64,000 nt of DNA, from assembly GCF_025979705.1 (NCBI RefSeq), contig NZ_CP110136.1:992001-1056000 (forward strand). The letters are read 5' to 3'. This document shows, one piece after another, positions 34,693-43,546 of the stretch (position 1 is its first letter; every line of letters starts with the position of its first letter). The translations under genes were made by a program, and so were the position numbers. The notes under the pieces were generated by a model, which made no database searches, was not told the DNA's origin, and was given only the letters and a program-made list of their open reading frames with translations. The DNA comes from Hymenobacter sp. YIM 151858-1. GTDB lineage: Bacteria; Bacteroidota; Bacteroidia; Cytophagales; Hymenobacteraceae.

Positions 34693-35823
34693 GTGAATTA
34701 CTCCGTGATTGGGGCGCTGCTGCTGAGCGCCACCGTAACTAACGAGGCCCTAGGTCAGCGCCCGGCCGCCGCCGGCAAGGGGCAGGGGCGCGGCTACGAA
34801 ATTGCCGGGCAGCTAAGCCAGGCCCCGGCCGGCACCCAAGTGTATTTGCGCAACGAAGCCGACGCCCGGCGCCGCCCCCTCGACTCGGCCGCTACCGATG
34901 CCGCCGGCCGGTTTCGGCTGCGCGGCCCGCTGGCGGCGCCCGGCGTGTACGAGCTGTACAGCAAGCTGAGCCGCGAAAACCTGTACCTGCCGCTGGCACC
35001 GGGCAGCCGCCTGCAGGTGCGCGCCGCCGCGCCGCAGCTGCAGGCCACGGCGGCCGTAAGCGGCGCGCCCGAGGCCGCGGCCCTGGCCCACATGCAGCGG
35101 CAGCAGCGGCAAGCCATGCAGCGCATCGAAGCCCTGATGCCCCGCCGGCCCGCCGAAACCGACACCGCCGCCACCCGCGCTTTCGAGCGGCAATGGGCCG
35201 CCGAGTTTCGCGCGTTTCAGGGGGCGGCCCAGCGCGTGGCCCGCGGCCCGAGTTACACGGCGCCGTTTGCGGCGGTGAGCTTCCTGAGCTCGTTCGACGA
35301 GTACAAGCCCTTTCTGGATTCGGCTACGGTGCGCTACGTGCAGCAATGGCCTGCCTCGCCCTACACCCAGCGCCTGCTGCGCGACCAGGCCGTGGCGCGG
35401 GCCACCGCCGTGGGCCAGCTCGCGCCCGACATCAGCCTGCCTACACCCCAGGGCAACGCCGTGGCGCTCAGCAGCCTGCGCGGCAAGTACGTGCTCATGG
35501 ATTTCTGGGCCTCGTGGTGCGGCCCCTGCCGCCGCGAAAACCCCGAGTTGCTGAAGCTCTACCAAGCCTACCGCGGCAAAGGCCTGGAGCTGTACAGCGT
35601 GGCCACCGACGACAAGCCCGAAGCCTGGCGCAAAGCCATTGCCGCCGACGGCCTTACGTGGACGCAGGTGTTCGACGACCCCAAAGCGGCGCAGCCCGCC
35701 AAAGAAACCTACGGCATCCGGGCCCTGCCCACCACCATTTTGCTTGATCCACAGGGCCGCATCATCGCCAAAAACATGCGCGGCGAAGCCTTGGCGGCCA
35801 AGCTGGCCGATCTGTTGCCCTAG
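34693..35823 (+). CDS. TlpA-like thiol-disulfide oxidoreductase, paralogue 1
   Basis: The 376-residue protein starts at GTG 34693 (MNYSVIGALLLSATVTNEAL), a signal peptide with an ALG-Q cleavage region. The ATG at 34621 is possible but lies 5 bases from the terminator. A DUF4369-like N-terminal domain comes first (EIAGQLSQAPAGTQVYLRNE). The C-terminal thioredoxin-fold domain is AhpC/TSA- or TlpA-like, with VLMDFWASWCGPCRRENPEL and thus an intact WCGPC active site. A cis-proline segment (RALPTTILLDPQGRI) follows. It would reduce disulphides in the periplasm, for example during cytochrome maturation. It is the first of three adjacent paralogues. Confidence 0.85.
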   Translation: MNYSVIGALLLSATVTNEALGQRPAAAGKGQGRGYEIAGQLSQAPAGTQVYLRNEADARRRPLDSAATDAAGRFRLRGPLAAPGVYELYSKLSRENLYLPLAPGSRLQVRAAAPQLQATAAVSGAPEAAALAHMQRQQRQAMQRIEALMPRRPAETDTAATRAFERQWAAEFRAFQGAAQRVARGPSYTAPFAAVSFLSSFDEYKPFLDSATVRYVQQWPASPYTQRLLRDQAVARATAVGQLAPDISLPTPQGNAVALSSLRGKYVLMDFWASWCGPCRRENPELLKLYQAYRGKGLELYSVATDDKPEAWRKAIAADGLTWTQVFDDPKAAQPAKETYGIRALPTTILLDPQGRIIAKNMRGEALAAKLADLLP

Positions 35824-35894
35824 GTACGTGGCGGCGGCACATAGCACAAGGGCTATATTGCGAAGCCGCCAACACCGCGTTGGCGGCTTCGGTT

Positions 35895-37001
35895 ATGTTT
35901 ATGCGTTGTCAATTGAAGCTCAGTAAGGCGCTGGCCGCGGCCGCGCTTGTGTTGCCCACCGCCGCAGTAGCCCAAAACCAAGGCCCCGAGGCCGGCATCC
36001 CGTACACCCTGCGCGGCAGCGCGCCGCCCGATTTGGCCGGCCGCCGCGTGGTTGTCAGTAACTTTTGGGAGGGGAAAACCCAGCGCCTCGATTCGGCCAC
36101 CATCGGCCCCGACGGCAGCTTTTTAGTGCAGGGCCGCGTGCCCGAGCCCGGTGTGTACCTCCTGCGGCTTGATACCGCCCGCTTCCTGCAGTTCGTGCCG
36201 CTAGAGGCGGGGGCCGTGGTGCAGGCCAGCGTGCAGCGACGCAAGAAGCCGCCCAGGCTCGGCTCGCCCTTCGCGTGGAAGTTCGGCGGCACGCCCGCTG
36301 TGGCCCTTTACCAACAGTTTTATGAGCTGCGCGAACAGTACCCGCGCGAGGCCTTGCGCCGAGGTTACCCCACGGGGCCCTTGCCCGACGACCGCCTGAT
36401 GGCGGCCACGCGCCGTTTGGTGCGCCAGCACCCGGCCTCGCCCGTGGCCGCGTACTGGACGCTGCGCGAAATGAGCCGTTTCGAGGAGCAGCGCATTTTC
36501 GTGGATTCGATGACGGCCGTGTTTGCCCGCACCTTGCCCGCCTCGCGCTACACCCGCGCGCTGCAGGAGCGCCAGCAAAAAGTGCCTGCGCTGATGCCCG
36601 GCATGCCCGCGCCCGAGCTGGCGCTGCAGACCCCCGACGGTAACCCCGTGCTGCTAAGCCAGCTGCGCGGCCGCTACGTGCTGCTGAGCTACTGGGGAGC
36701 GTGCTGCAAACCCGATGCGGCGCAGCTGGCGCGCCTCTACGCGCTGTACCACGCGCGCGGCCTGGAGCTGCTGCACGTATCGGCGGCCACCAACGCTGCC
36801 AATTGGCGCACGGCCGCGCAGGCTTTTGCCGTGCCCGGCCAGCACGTGTCGGATTTGCAGGGCTGGGCGGGGCCTTCGTTCAACCGCTTCAACATCAGCT
36901 CTTACCCCACCACCGTGCTGCTCGACGCGGCCGGCAACCTGGTAGCCGTTGGCTTGCGCGACAAAGCCCTAGCTAAAAAGCTGGCCGAGCTGTTGCCCTA
37001 G
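35895..37001 (+). CDS. TlpA-like paralogue 2 with degenerate active site
   Basis: The 368-residue protein starts with MFMRCQLKLSKALAAAALVL, a signal peptide. It has the same two-domain plan as its neighbour: an N-terminal DUF4369-like domain and a C-terminal thioredoxin fold. The active-site segment reads YWGACCKPDAAQ. The first cysteine is kept and the resolving cysteine is replaced by Asp, with another Cys just before. This cannot form the usual CxxC disulphide and may act as a one-cysteine peroxiredoxin-like enzyme, or bind rather than reduce. The cis-proline loop (SSYPTTVLLDAAGNL) is kept. A second start at 35901 is equally possible. Confidence 0.8.
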   Translation: MFMRCQLKLSKALAAAALVLPTAAVAQNQGPEAGIPYTLRGSAPPDLAGRRVVVSNFWEGKTQRLDSATIGPDGSFLVQGRVPEPGVYLLRLDTARFLQFVPLEAGAVVQASVQRRKKPPRLGSPFAWKFGGTPAVALYQQFYELREQYPREALRRGYPTGPLPDDRLMAATRRLVRQHPASPVAAYWTLREMSRFEEQRIFVDSMTAVFARTLPASRYTRALQERQQKVPALMPGMPAPELALQTPDGNPVLLSQLRGRYVLLSYWGACCKPDAAQLARLYALYHARGLELLHVSAATNAANWRTAAQAFAVPGQHVSDLQGWAGPSFNRFNISSYPTTVLLDAAGNLVAVGLRDKALAKKLAELLP

Positions 37002-37153
37002 GTGCTTACGCGCCGAGGCATCCGAAGGGGCGCGGGCAGCGTAGGTACCCGGCACCGGCGGGCCGCCAAAATGCCGTGCTCAAATCCGCACAAATCGACA
37101 ACTTGCGCTGTTCCCAGGCTGGCGCGCATTTTGCGGCTGCCCACTTCGTTCTC

Positions 37154-38299
37154 ATGAAATACCCTATGCAAAGCTTAATTCTGGTGACCTCGCTGCTGAG
37201 CTTCACCACCGCCTGCAACGAAAGCGCGTCTTCCTCGGCCGCCGAGAAGGGCGGATTTGTGGTTTCGGGCCAGTTGCGCAACGCGCCGGCCGGCACGCCG
37301 GTGTACCTGGCCGAGCTGACCGAAGGGCAGTTCGTATCGCGCGATACCGTAAAAACCGACGCGCAGGGCCGCTTCACGCTGAAAGGCTCGGCTTCGGAGC
37401 CCACCATCTACCAGATCAAGCTGAACGAGGAAAACAACGTGCTGGTGGCTTTAAATAACCAGACCAAGCTGCAGCTCACCGGCGATGCGAGCAAGCTGGG
37501 CGCTACCTACGCCGTAAAGGGCTCGAAAGACTCGGAAGTGTGGCAGCAGATGTCGCGGGCAATGACGCGCCACGGCAACTACATGGGCGGCATCATGCGG
37601 CGCTTTCAGGCCAATGCGCAGGCCGGCCGTCAGGATTCGATGCAATTGCTGGAGCAGAAGTTTTACGCCGCCAAAGCCAAGAGCACGGCCGAGCTAAAGG
37701 GCATCATCAAGAAAAACCCGACTTCGGTGGTAACGGCCTTTGTGCTGGGCGAGCCGCAGCTGTTCAATGCCGACGAGAATTTCGGCTTTGCCGACTCCGT
37801 GGCCACCCAGCTTACGAAAGCCGCGCCCAACTCGCGCTACACCCAGGCGCTGGTGCAAAAGCTGGAGCCCATGCGCAAAACCGCCATTGGCACGGTTGCG
37901 CCCGACATAAGCCTGCCCGCCCCCGATGGCAAGGCCGTGGCCCTGAGCAGCCTGCGCGGCAAATACGTGCTGCTCGATTTCTGGGCTTCGTGGTGCGGCC
38001 CCTGCCGCCAGGAAAACCCGAACGTGGTACGCACTTTCGATAAGTACAAAGGCAAGAACTTCACGGTGTTCGGCGTGTCGCTGGATCAGGACAAGAACAA
38101 GTGGCTGAAAGCCATCGACAACGACAAGCTGGCCTGGACGCACGTATCGGACCTGAAAGGCTGGCAAAGCGCCGCCGGTCAGGCCTACGGCATCCAATCC
38201 ATCCCGATGAATTTCCTGCTCGATCCGCAGGGCAAGATCATTGCCAAAAACCTGCGCGGCCCGGCCCTGGAAGAAAAGCTGGCGCAACTGCTGAAGTAA
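37154..38299 (+). CDS. TlpA-like thiol-disulfide oxidoreductase, paralogue 3 (likely lipoprotein)
   Basis: The 381-residue protein starts MKYPMQSLILVTSLLSFTTA, followed by C-N-E. This is a signal sequence with a lipobox-like end, so the protein is probably lipidated and anchored. A DUF4369 domain follows (FVVSGQLRNAPAGTPVYLAE). The thioredoxin fold has an intact active site (LLDFWASWCGPCRQENP) and a cis-proline loop (QSIPMNFLLDPQGKI). It would be an envelope thiol-disulphide reductant. Three related genes of this type in a row suggest tandem duplication. It ends in a strong terminator with a GAAA tetraloop. Confidence 0.87.
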   Translation: MKYPMQSLILVTSLLSFTTACNESASSSAAEKGGFVVSGQLRNAPAGTPVYLAELTEGQFVSRDTVKTDAQGRFTLKGSASEPTIYQIKLNEENNVLVALNNQTKLQLTGDASKLGATYAVKGSKDSEVWQQMSRAMTRHGNYMGGIMRRFQANAQAGRQDSMQLLEQKFYAAKAKSTAELKGIIKKNPTSVVTAFVLGEPQLFNADENFGFADSVATQLTKAAPNSRYTQALVQKLEPMRKTAIGTVAPDISLPAPDGKAVALSSLRGKYVLLDFWASWCGPCRQENPNVVRTFDKYKGKNFTVFGVSLDQDKNKWLKAIDNDKLAWTHVSDLKGWQSAAGQAYGIQSIPMNFLLDPQGKIIAKNLRGPALEEKLAQLLK

Positions 38300-38366
38300 G
38301 CTGTTGGCTTCTGGTTGTCAGCTGTTAGTTGTCCGTTATCAGGTATCCGGCCTGAGCTAAACAAAT

Positions 38367-38400
38367 AAAAAGGCCCGCGACGAAAGTCGCGGGCCTTTTT
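38367..38400. terminator. bidirectional terminator with GAAA tetraloop
   Basis: A perfect 15-bp stem (AAAAAGGCCCGCGAC and its complement) carries the tetraloop GAAA, with A- and T-runs at the ends. It lies between the third TlpA-like gene and the convergent gene at 38450. Confidence 0.88.
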
Positions 38401-38428
38401 TGTAACCTCATCAGTGCAAACGAATACC

Positions 38429-38449
38429 CAACTGACAACTGACAACTGA
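38429..38449. repeat. short heptamer repeat (CAACTGA)3
   Basis: Three exact copies of CAACTGA lie directly downstream of the stop of the convergent gene at 38450. A related longer heptamer repeat is found at 44621. Confidence 0.7.
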
Positions 38450-39250
38450 CTACGCCAAAAACATGCGTTGCAGCGCTTGCCAGAGCTGTTTTTTGCGGCC
38501 GTTGTCGTATTCAATCATTTCTACCTCGGCGGCGGGCAGGTAGGCTACGTCGCCGATGCGCACGGGCTCGTAGGGTTGGGTGCGCTTGGTGGCCACGTCG
38601 AGCAGGTTTTTGCCGAAGCCGATTACCTCGCGCACGGCCAGGCCGCGGGCGCGCAGCTCCTCGAGGCTCACGGGATAGGGTGACTTTACGTTCACAATCA
38701 CGCATTCCTCCATTACCCGCTGAATGGCCTTGAGCATGTTGTTCAGGAACACGTTGCGCTGCATCCGGGGCAAGCGAGTGGGGTCTTCGAGGCGCACAAG
38801 CATAACCAGCCCGTTGGCATTGCTACCGAGCGTATCAAACTCGACGGGCGGGCGTTGGGGCGGCGCTTGCTGAAGTACCGGTGCTGCGGGCGGCGGGCCG
38901 GGGGCTGCCGTGAGAACGGGTGCCGCCGGAGGGGCAGCCACCGGCTGCGGTGCCGGCGCTGGCGAGGGCTCGATTCGCGTAGCTTTTAAATCGGCCAACG
39001 AGGGCAGCTTGCCTTGGCCGCCAGCCGCACTTGCTGCGGGGGCGGGCGGTTCGGCAGCTGCTACGGGAGCAACCGGAGCCACGGGCTGGGCCGGGGCGGG
39101 GCTGGCAGCCAGAATAGGAGCAGCCGCCGGCGCTGCAACGGCCGGCGTTTGGGCTACGGGCGGCTGCGAAGCGGTGCCGGGCTCGGGCACCACGTACAGG
39201 GGAGTGCCCGCGTACAACTGCTGATAAAAGGCGAGCAGGGCTTCGTCCAC
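38450..39250 (-). CDS. protein with proline/alanine-rich linker, unknown function
   Basis: The 266-residue protein begins MDEALLAFYQQLYAGTPLYV. A long low-complexity Pro/Ala-rich linker follows (about residues 30-130). The C-terminal 130 residues look folded: LVMLVRLEDPTRLPRMQRNV, then KAIQRVMEECVIVNVKSPYP and LPAAEVEMIEYDNGRKKQLW. The C-terminal domain seems to be an alpha/beta fold with a conserved Asp/Glu pattern, but I do not recognise it. There is no signal peptide. The start is the first ATG of the frame. Confidence 0.65.
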   Translation of the reverse strand: MDEALLAFYQQLYAGTPLYVVPEPGTASQPPVAQTPAVAAPAAAPILAASPAPAQPVAPVAPVAAAEPPAPAASAAGGQGKLPSLADLKATRIEPSPAPAPQPVAAPPAAPVLTAAPGPPPAAPVLQQAPPQRPPVEFDTLGSNANGLVMLVRLEDPTRLPRMQRNVFLNNMLKAIQRVMEECVIVNVKSPYPVSLEELRARGLAVREVIGFGKNLLDVATKRTQPYEPVRIGDVAYLPAAEVEMIEYDNGRKKQLWQALQRMFLA

Positions 39251-39353
39251 GGTAGGGTCAGGCTAGGGCTAGGTAGTCAACGCACAGCTCGGCCGCGCTA
39301 CCTAGGGCAGCGCGGCTGAACAATACTCAAGTTAACCATTTTGGCGGAGTGCC

Positions 39354-39872
39354 TTAATCCATTTCAAACAAGGCCTTCAGCTCGGTGGCTTCCTGCGGCT
39401 TCAGGCGGCCGGCAAGCACCAGGCGCAGCTGGCGGCGGCGCAGGGCGCCATCGTACAGGCGTACTTCTTCTTCGGTGTTCGGCACGGCCTCGGGCACGTC
39501 AATCGGGCGGCCCGACTGATCCACGGCCACAAAGGTGAAGAAGGCCTCATTCGACTTAAACTTGGTGCCGCTCGGAATGTCTTCCGACCACACGTTGATG
39601 TGCACTTCCATCGACGAGCTGAACGCCCGCGTTACCTGTGCCTCCAGGGTCACCACGTTGCCCAATTTGATGCCTTCGCGGAAGGACACGTTATCGACGG
39701 AGGCCGTAACGACGATGCGGTTGGAGTGGCGCTGGGCCGAAATAGCCGCGGCAATGTCCATGAGGTGCATCATGCGGCCGCCCATCAGGTTGTTGAGCGT
39801 GTTGGTATCGTTCGGCAGTACCAGTTCGGTCATTCGCACGAATGACTCCGCTACGGGCTTCTGTTTGCGCAT
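39354..39872 (-). CDS. acyl-CoA thioesterase, hotdog fold
   Basis: The 172-residue protein starts MRKQKPVAESFVRMTELVLP. It contains NTLNNLMGGRMMHLMDIAAA, the helix of the hotdog fold with the catalytic acidic residue. VVTASVDNVSFREGIKLGN and EVHINVWSEDIPSGTK follow. This matches YciA/BACH-type acyl-CoA thioesterases, which release free CoA from acyl-CoA in the cytosol. A C-terminal helical extension ends with KALFEMD. The ATG at 39872 is preferred over an earlier start in proline-rich sequence. Confidence 0.9.
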   Translation of the reverse strand: MRKQKPVAESFVRMTELVLPNDTNTLNNLMGGRMMHLMDIAAAISAQRHSNRIVVTASVDNVSFREGIKLGNVVTLEAQVTRAFSSSMEVHINVWSEDIPSGTKFKSNEAFFTFVAVDQSGRPIDVPEAVPNTEEEVRLYDGALRRRQLRLVLAGRLKPQEATELKALFEMD

Positions 39873-40015
39873 GTTCAGGGGAAAGTTAGGCCAGGGGCGT
39901 ATAAATCGGGCGCAAAGATAGCCGTTGGGCTGCCAGCCCATGCGTGCCCCGTCCAAAATGCCTTTGCTACACCTAGGGGCAGCGTGGGTGCCCTAGGTGC
40001 CGAGTACGCCAACAG

Positions 40016-40693
40016 CTACTCGGCCCAGCCGGCCGCCCCGCGCAACGGCACAAACCGAAACTCGTCGAACTCCTCGCGGGCGAAACCATCGGCCGACTCG
40101 CGCGTGACGCGCACCATGCGCTGCACCTGCTCGTTGCCCACGGGCACCACCAGCACCCCGCCAATGGCCAGCTGCTGCAGCAAAGGCCGCGGCAGGGCCG
40201 GGGCGGCGGCCGTTACCAGAATGCGGTCGAAGGGCGCGTAGGCCGGCAAGCCCACCGAGCCGTCGCCGCAAAACAGATTTGCCCCCGCGTAGCCCAGCTG
40301 GGGCAGGCGCTGGCAGGTGCGCTCGAACAGCACCCGGTTGTATTCGATGCTAAACACCTGGGCACCTAGGGTAAGCAGCACGCTGCACTGGTAGCCCGAG
40401 CCGGTACCCACCTCCAGCACGCGCAGGCCGGGGCGCACGGCCAGCAGCTCGGTTTGGTGCGCCACGGTGTAGGGCTGCGAAATGGTTTGGCCCTCGCCAA
40501 TGGGAAAGGCCTTGTCGTGGTAGGCGTGCGACTCAAACGCCTGCTCGAAAAACAAGTGGCGCGGCACCGTGCCGATGGCTGCCAGCACCCGTTCGTCGCG
40601 GATGCCTTTGCGCCGCAGCTCCTCCACCAAAGCACGGCGCTGGCCGCGGTGGCGGTAGGAGTCGGAAGCGGAGGCAGGAACGGACGACGACAT
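40016..40693 (-). CDS. pcm: protein-L-isoaspartate O-methyltransferase
   Basis: The 225-residue protein has the Pcm signature: LVEELRRKGIRDERVLAAIG, then RHLFFEQAFESHAYHDKAFP and GEGQTISQPYTVAHQTELL. The SAM-binding motif is LRVLEVGTGSGYQCSVLLTL. FDRILVTAAAPALPRPLLQQ follows. It methylates isoaspartyl residues in damaged cytosolic proteins so that they can return to aspartate. Its length matches the family (about 210-230). It is divergent from the sugar transferase gene, with the shared region carrying a promoter element. Confidence 0.94.
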   Translation of the reverse strand: MSSSVPASASDSYRHRGQRRALVEELRRKGIRDERVLAAIGTVPRHLFFEQAFESHAYHDKAFPIGEGQTISQPYTVAHQTELLAVRPGLRVLEVGTGSGYQCSVLLTLGAQVFSIEYNRVLFERTCQRLPQLGYAGANLFCGDGSVGLPAYAPFDRILVTAAAPALPRPLLQQLAIGGVLVVPVGNEQVQRMVRVTRESADGFAREEFDEFRFVPLRGAAGWAE

Positions 40694-40716
40694 AGCAGGT
40701 TCGGTTAAAACAGCCC

Positions 40717-40724
40717 TACCTTTG
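40717..40724 (+). promoter_or_regulatory. candidate -7 element (TACCTTTG) of the sugar transferase gene
   Basis: TACCTTTG at 40717-40724 fits the -7 consensus exactly. It lies about 99 bases before the start. A partial -33 (TTC near 40700) is 14-18 bases away, so the match is partial. Confidence 0.45.
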
Positions 40725-40822
40725 CGCGCGGCTGGCGGGCTATACCTGCCGCAAAGCTACGGCGGCGCGGTATTTGTGCCGCGGGGCAGCCGCTCTTTCG
40801 TCCTGTTACTACTGCATTCTCC

Positions 40823-42241
40823 TTGATCCGCTCACTGCAAAAGCTCAAGCTGATTGCCGCTGATTTTGGCGCGGCGCTGCTTGCTTGGGGCTTCTTTTAC
40901 CTGCTGCGCAAGTACTTGCTGAGCGAAATCAACGAAGGCTACCGCTTCACCGGCGACCAGCTCTTCACCCTCACCGGCTCGGCCGTGATGATTGCCACGT
41001 TTTGGGTAATCCTCTATACGCTCATCGGCGAGTACCGCGACATATTCCGCAAGTCCCGCGTGGGCGAAATCATCCGCCTGGGCCGTATTTCGTTTATTGG
41101 CGGGGTGGTTATCTTCTTCGCGCTCCTGCTCGACGACCAGGGCGTGCAGAACTACCGCAGCTACTACAAAACCATTACGGCGTACTTTCTGCTGCACTTC
41201 AGCATTACGGCCGTGCTGCGCACCTGGGCCATTACCAGCATTCAGCGGTTGGTGCGCAGGCGCGTTATTTCCTTCAACACGCTCATTGTGGGCTCCAGCC
41301 CGCTGGCCCTGGAAACCTACCGCGAGCTGGAGCGCACCAACCGGCACCTGGGGCTCAACATCGTCGGCTTTGTGCCCGTCAACGACACCGTGGACCCCGA
41401 CCTAGCTACCGAGCTGCCGCGCCGCGGCTCGTACCGCCGCCTGCCGGCCCTTATCCGGGGCTACAAGGTGGAGCAGGTGGTAGTGGCCCTGGAGCCCTCC
41501 GAGCACCAGATGATTCAGGAGGTACTGACGCAGCTCGAAGGTACCCCCGCCCGGGTGAGCGTGCTGCCCGATGTGTACCAGATTTTGCTGGGCTCGGTGA
41601 AGGTGCATCACCTGTTTGGCACCCCGCTCATCGAGATAAAGCACGATTTGCTGCCCGTGTGGCAGGAGGTTACCAAGCGCGCCATCGATATTGCGGGCTC
41701 GGCTTTGTTTATGGTGCTGGCCTGGCCGGTGTACGCCTTCACGGCCCTGATGGTGCGCCTTTCGTCGCCGGGGCCGATCTTCTTTGCCCAGGAGCGCATC
41801 GGCAAGCACGGCCAACCCTTCCGCATCTACAAATTCCGCTCGATGTACGTGGATGCCGAACGCATGGGCCCGTCGCTATCGAGCAAAAACGACCCGCGCA
41901 TTACGCCCTGGGGCCGCTTTATGCGCAAAGTGCGCCTCGACGAGCTGCCGCAGTTCTGGAACGTGCTCAAAGGCGACATGAGCCTGGTGGGCCCGCGCCC
42001 CGAGCGCCAGTTCTACATCAACCAGATCGTGAAAATGGCGCCGCATTACCGCCACCTGCACCGCGTGCGGCCCGGCATTACTTCCCTAGGTCAGGTGAAA
42101 TACGGCTACGCCGAGACCGTGGAGCAGATGGTGCAGCGCCTCAAGTACGACATCCTGTACATCGAGAATATGTCGCTGGCCATGGATTTCAGGGTGATGC
42201 TTTACACGCTGAAAATCATCGTGGAAGGGCGCGGCAAATAG
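40823..42241 (+). CDS. sugar-phosphate transferase (undecaprenyl-phosphate type)
   Basis: The 472-residue protein starts at TTG 40823 with several N-terminal membrane helices ([20 protein letters not shown], then [17 protein letters not shown]). A Rossmann-like CoA-binding region follows ([20 protein letters not shown]). The C-terminal bacterial sugar transferase domain has [55 protein letters not shown] and [17 protein letters not shown]. It belongs to the WbaP/CpsE-like polyisoprenylphosphate hexose-1-phosphate transferases, which start an exopolysaccharide or lipid-linked glycan on the inner membrane. No other polysaccharide genes lie next to it here. The start codon is uncertain. Confidence 0.9.
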   Translation: MIRSLQKLKLIAADFGAALLAWGFFYLLRKYLLSEINEGYRFTGDQLFTLTGSAVMIATFWVILYTLIGEYRDIFRKSRVGEIIRLGRISFIGGVVIFFALLLDDQGVQNYRSYYKTITAYFLLHFSITAVLRTWAITSIQRLVRRRVISFNTLIVGSSPLALETYRELERTNRHLGLNIVGFVPVNDTVDPDLATELPRRGSYRRLPALIRGYKVEQVVVALEPSEHQMIQEVLTQLEGTPARVSVLPDVYQILLGSVKVHHLFGTPLIEIKHDLLPVWQEVTKRAIDIAGSALFMVLAWPVYAFTALMVRLSSPGPIFFAQERIGKHGQPFRIYKFRSMYVDAERMGPSLSSKNDPRITPWGRFMRKVRLDELPQFWNVLKGDMSLVGPRPERQFYINQIVKMAPHYRHLHRVRPGITSLGQVKYGYAETVEQMVQRLKYDILYIENMSLAMDFRVMLYTLKIIVEGRGK

Positions 42242-42284
42242 GGTTGTTTTCGATTCCTGCTTACACTCATCGTTGCTATCATAT

Positions 42285-42923
42285 ATGCCAAAAATTTTAC
42301 CCCTTGTTTTGCTTTCGGGCCTGCTGGCAGCAGGCGTTTCGGCGCAGGCGCAGGACGCTTTGCCCGCCAACTTTCAGGTAGTGCTCAACGGGCAGGCGCT
42401 CGACGTGGAGCCGGGCAAAACCTACACTTACACCACCCCAAAAGGCGAAGTGCTGCAAGTGCAGCTGCGCGAAAGCAGCATCCGCCACTTCCGCGACGAG
42501 TGGGTGTCGTTTCAGCACCCGCCCAAGCTCTCGGTAGCCGAAACCGAGGAAGATGGGGTGCGCCAGCTTATTGTGATGAACGCGGCCGGCGCTGGCGTGC
42601 TAGTGCAGGAGTACAAAGGGATTGACCCCAAGGACATCCTCGAGTTCATGATTACTCAGCTAATCAAGGACGAGGTAAAAGCCGGCTACAAACGCCAGGA
42701 CAAAGCCTTCGAGAAAAAGCTGGCAGACGGCAAGGTGCTGAATGGCAAAACCGTGTACCTCAGCCAGAAAAATGCGCGCAGCGTGTACCAACTGGGCACG
42801 TGGTCGGGCGAAAACGAAGGGATTATGGTCGTTACCATCAACCGCGAAGACGGTTCGAGCTCCGATGCCAGCAATCAAAAGCTGCTCAACGATGTTGTCG
42901 GCTCAATGAAAATTCTTCGTTAG
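42285..42923 (+). CDS. secreted protein of unknown function
   Basis: The 212-residue protein starts MPKILPLVLLSGLLAAGVSA, then QAQ, a signal peptide. The rest (LPANFQVVLNGQALDVEPGK, then ESSIRHFRDEWVSFQHPPKL) appears to be a globular beta-rich domain. The C-terminus (NREDGSSSDASNQKLLNDVV) is helical. No family is recognised. The ATG at 42285 follows the sugar transferase by 43 bases, and ribE follows by 6 bases, so it may be part of one transcript. Confidence 0.7.
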   Translation: MPKILPLVLLSGLLAAGVSAQAQDALPANFQVVLNGQALDVEPGKTYTYTTPKGEVLQVQLRESSIRHFRDEWVSFQHPPKLSVAETEEDGVRQLIVMNAAGAGVLVQEYKGIDPKDILEFMITQLIKDEVKAGYKRQDKAFEKKLADGKVLNGKTVYLSQKNARSVYQLGTWSGENEGIMVVTINREDGSSSDASNQKLLNDVVGSMKILR

Positions 42924-42929
42924 CCAGTT

Positions 42930-43520
42930 ATGTTCACCGGAATCATCGAAGCCCTGGGTACCGTGCGCGCCGTGCGCCAGGAGGGTACCAACCGGCATTT
43001 TGTAATCGAGGCCCCCTTCAACGCCGAGCTGCAGATCGACCAGAGCGTGGCCCACGACGGCGTGTGCCTGACGGTGGTGGCGCTTGATGCGGCAGCGGGC
43101 ACGCACACCGTTACGGCCATCGACGAGACGCTGCGCAAAACCAACCTAGGCACCTGGGCCGTGGGCCGGCAGGTAAACCTGGAGCGTTGCCTTTCGGCCA
43201 ACGGCCGGTTCGATGGCCACATCGTGCAGGGCCACGTCGACCTGACGGCTACCTGCGAGGCGGTGGAAGACCAGAACGGCTCGTGGCTGTACCGTTTCCG
43301 CCACGAAACCGGCCCCGGACGCGTTACCGTGGAAAAGGGCTCCATCTGCATCAACGGCGTAAGCCTCACCTGCTTCAACAGCAACGACGACGGCTTTTCC
43401 GTGGCCATCATTCCGTACACCTACGAGCACACCACTTTTCAGCACCTGCGCCCCGGCGACACGGTGAATCTGGAGTTTGACATTGTGGGCAAGTACGTGG
43501 CGAAGCTGCTGGGCAAGTAA
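42930..43520 (+). CDS. ribE: riboflavin synthase alpha chain
   Basis: The 196-residue protein starts MFTGIIEALGTVRAVRQEGT, the family hallmark. It is built of two similar lumazine-binding barrels (DQSVAHDGVCLTVVALDA, then RFDGHIVQGHVDLTATCE and GSICINGVSLTCFNSNDDGF). It joins two 6,7-dimethyl-8-ribityllumazine molecules into riboflavin in the cytosol. Length and domains are normal. The start is 6 bases after the preceding stop, so the two are coupled. Confidence 0.97.
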   Translation: MFTGIIEALGTVRAVRQEGTNRHFVIEAPFNAELQIDQSVAHDGVCLTVVALDAAAGTHTVTAIDETLRKTNLGTWAVGRQVNLERCLSANGRFDGHIVQGHVDLTATCEAVEDQNGSWLYRFRHETGPGRVTVEKGSICINGVSLTCFNSNDDGFSVAIIPYTYEHTTFQHLRPGDTVNLEFDIVGKYVAKLLGK

Positions 43521-43546
43521 GCGTTCAGTTAAGCCTGTTAACCGCG

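Noticed and set aside
40885-42381. 498-codon plus-strand frame inside the sugar transferase gene
   Set aside because: The other frame encodes a well-known transferase, and this one is proline- and arginine-rich with no family features.
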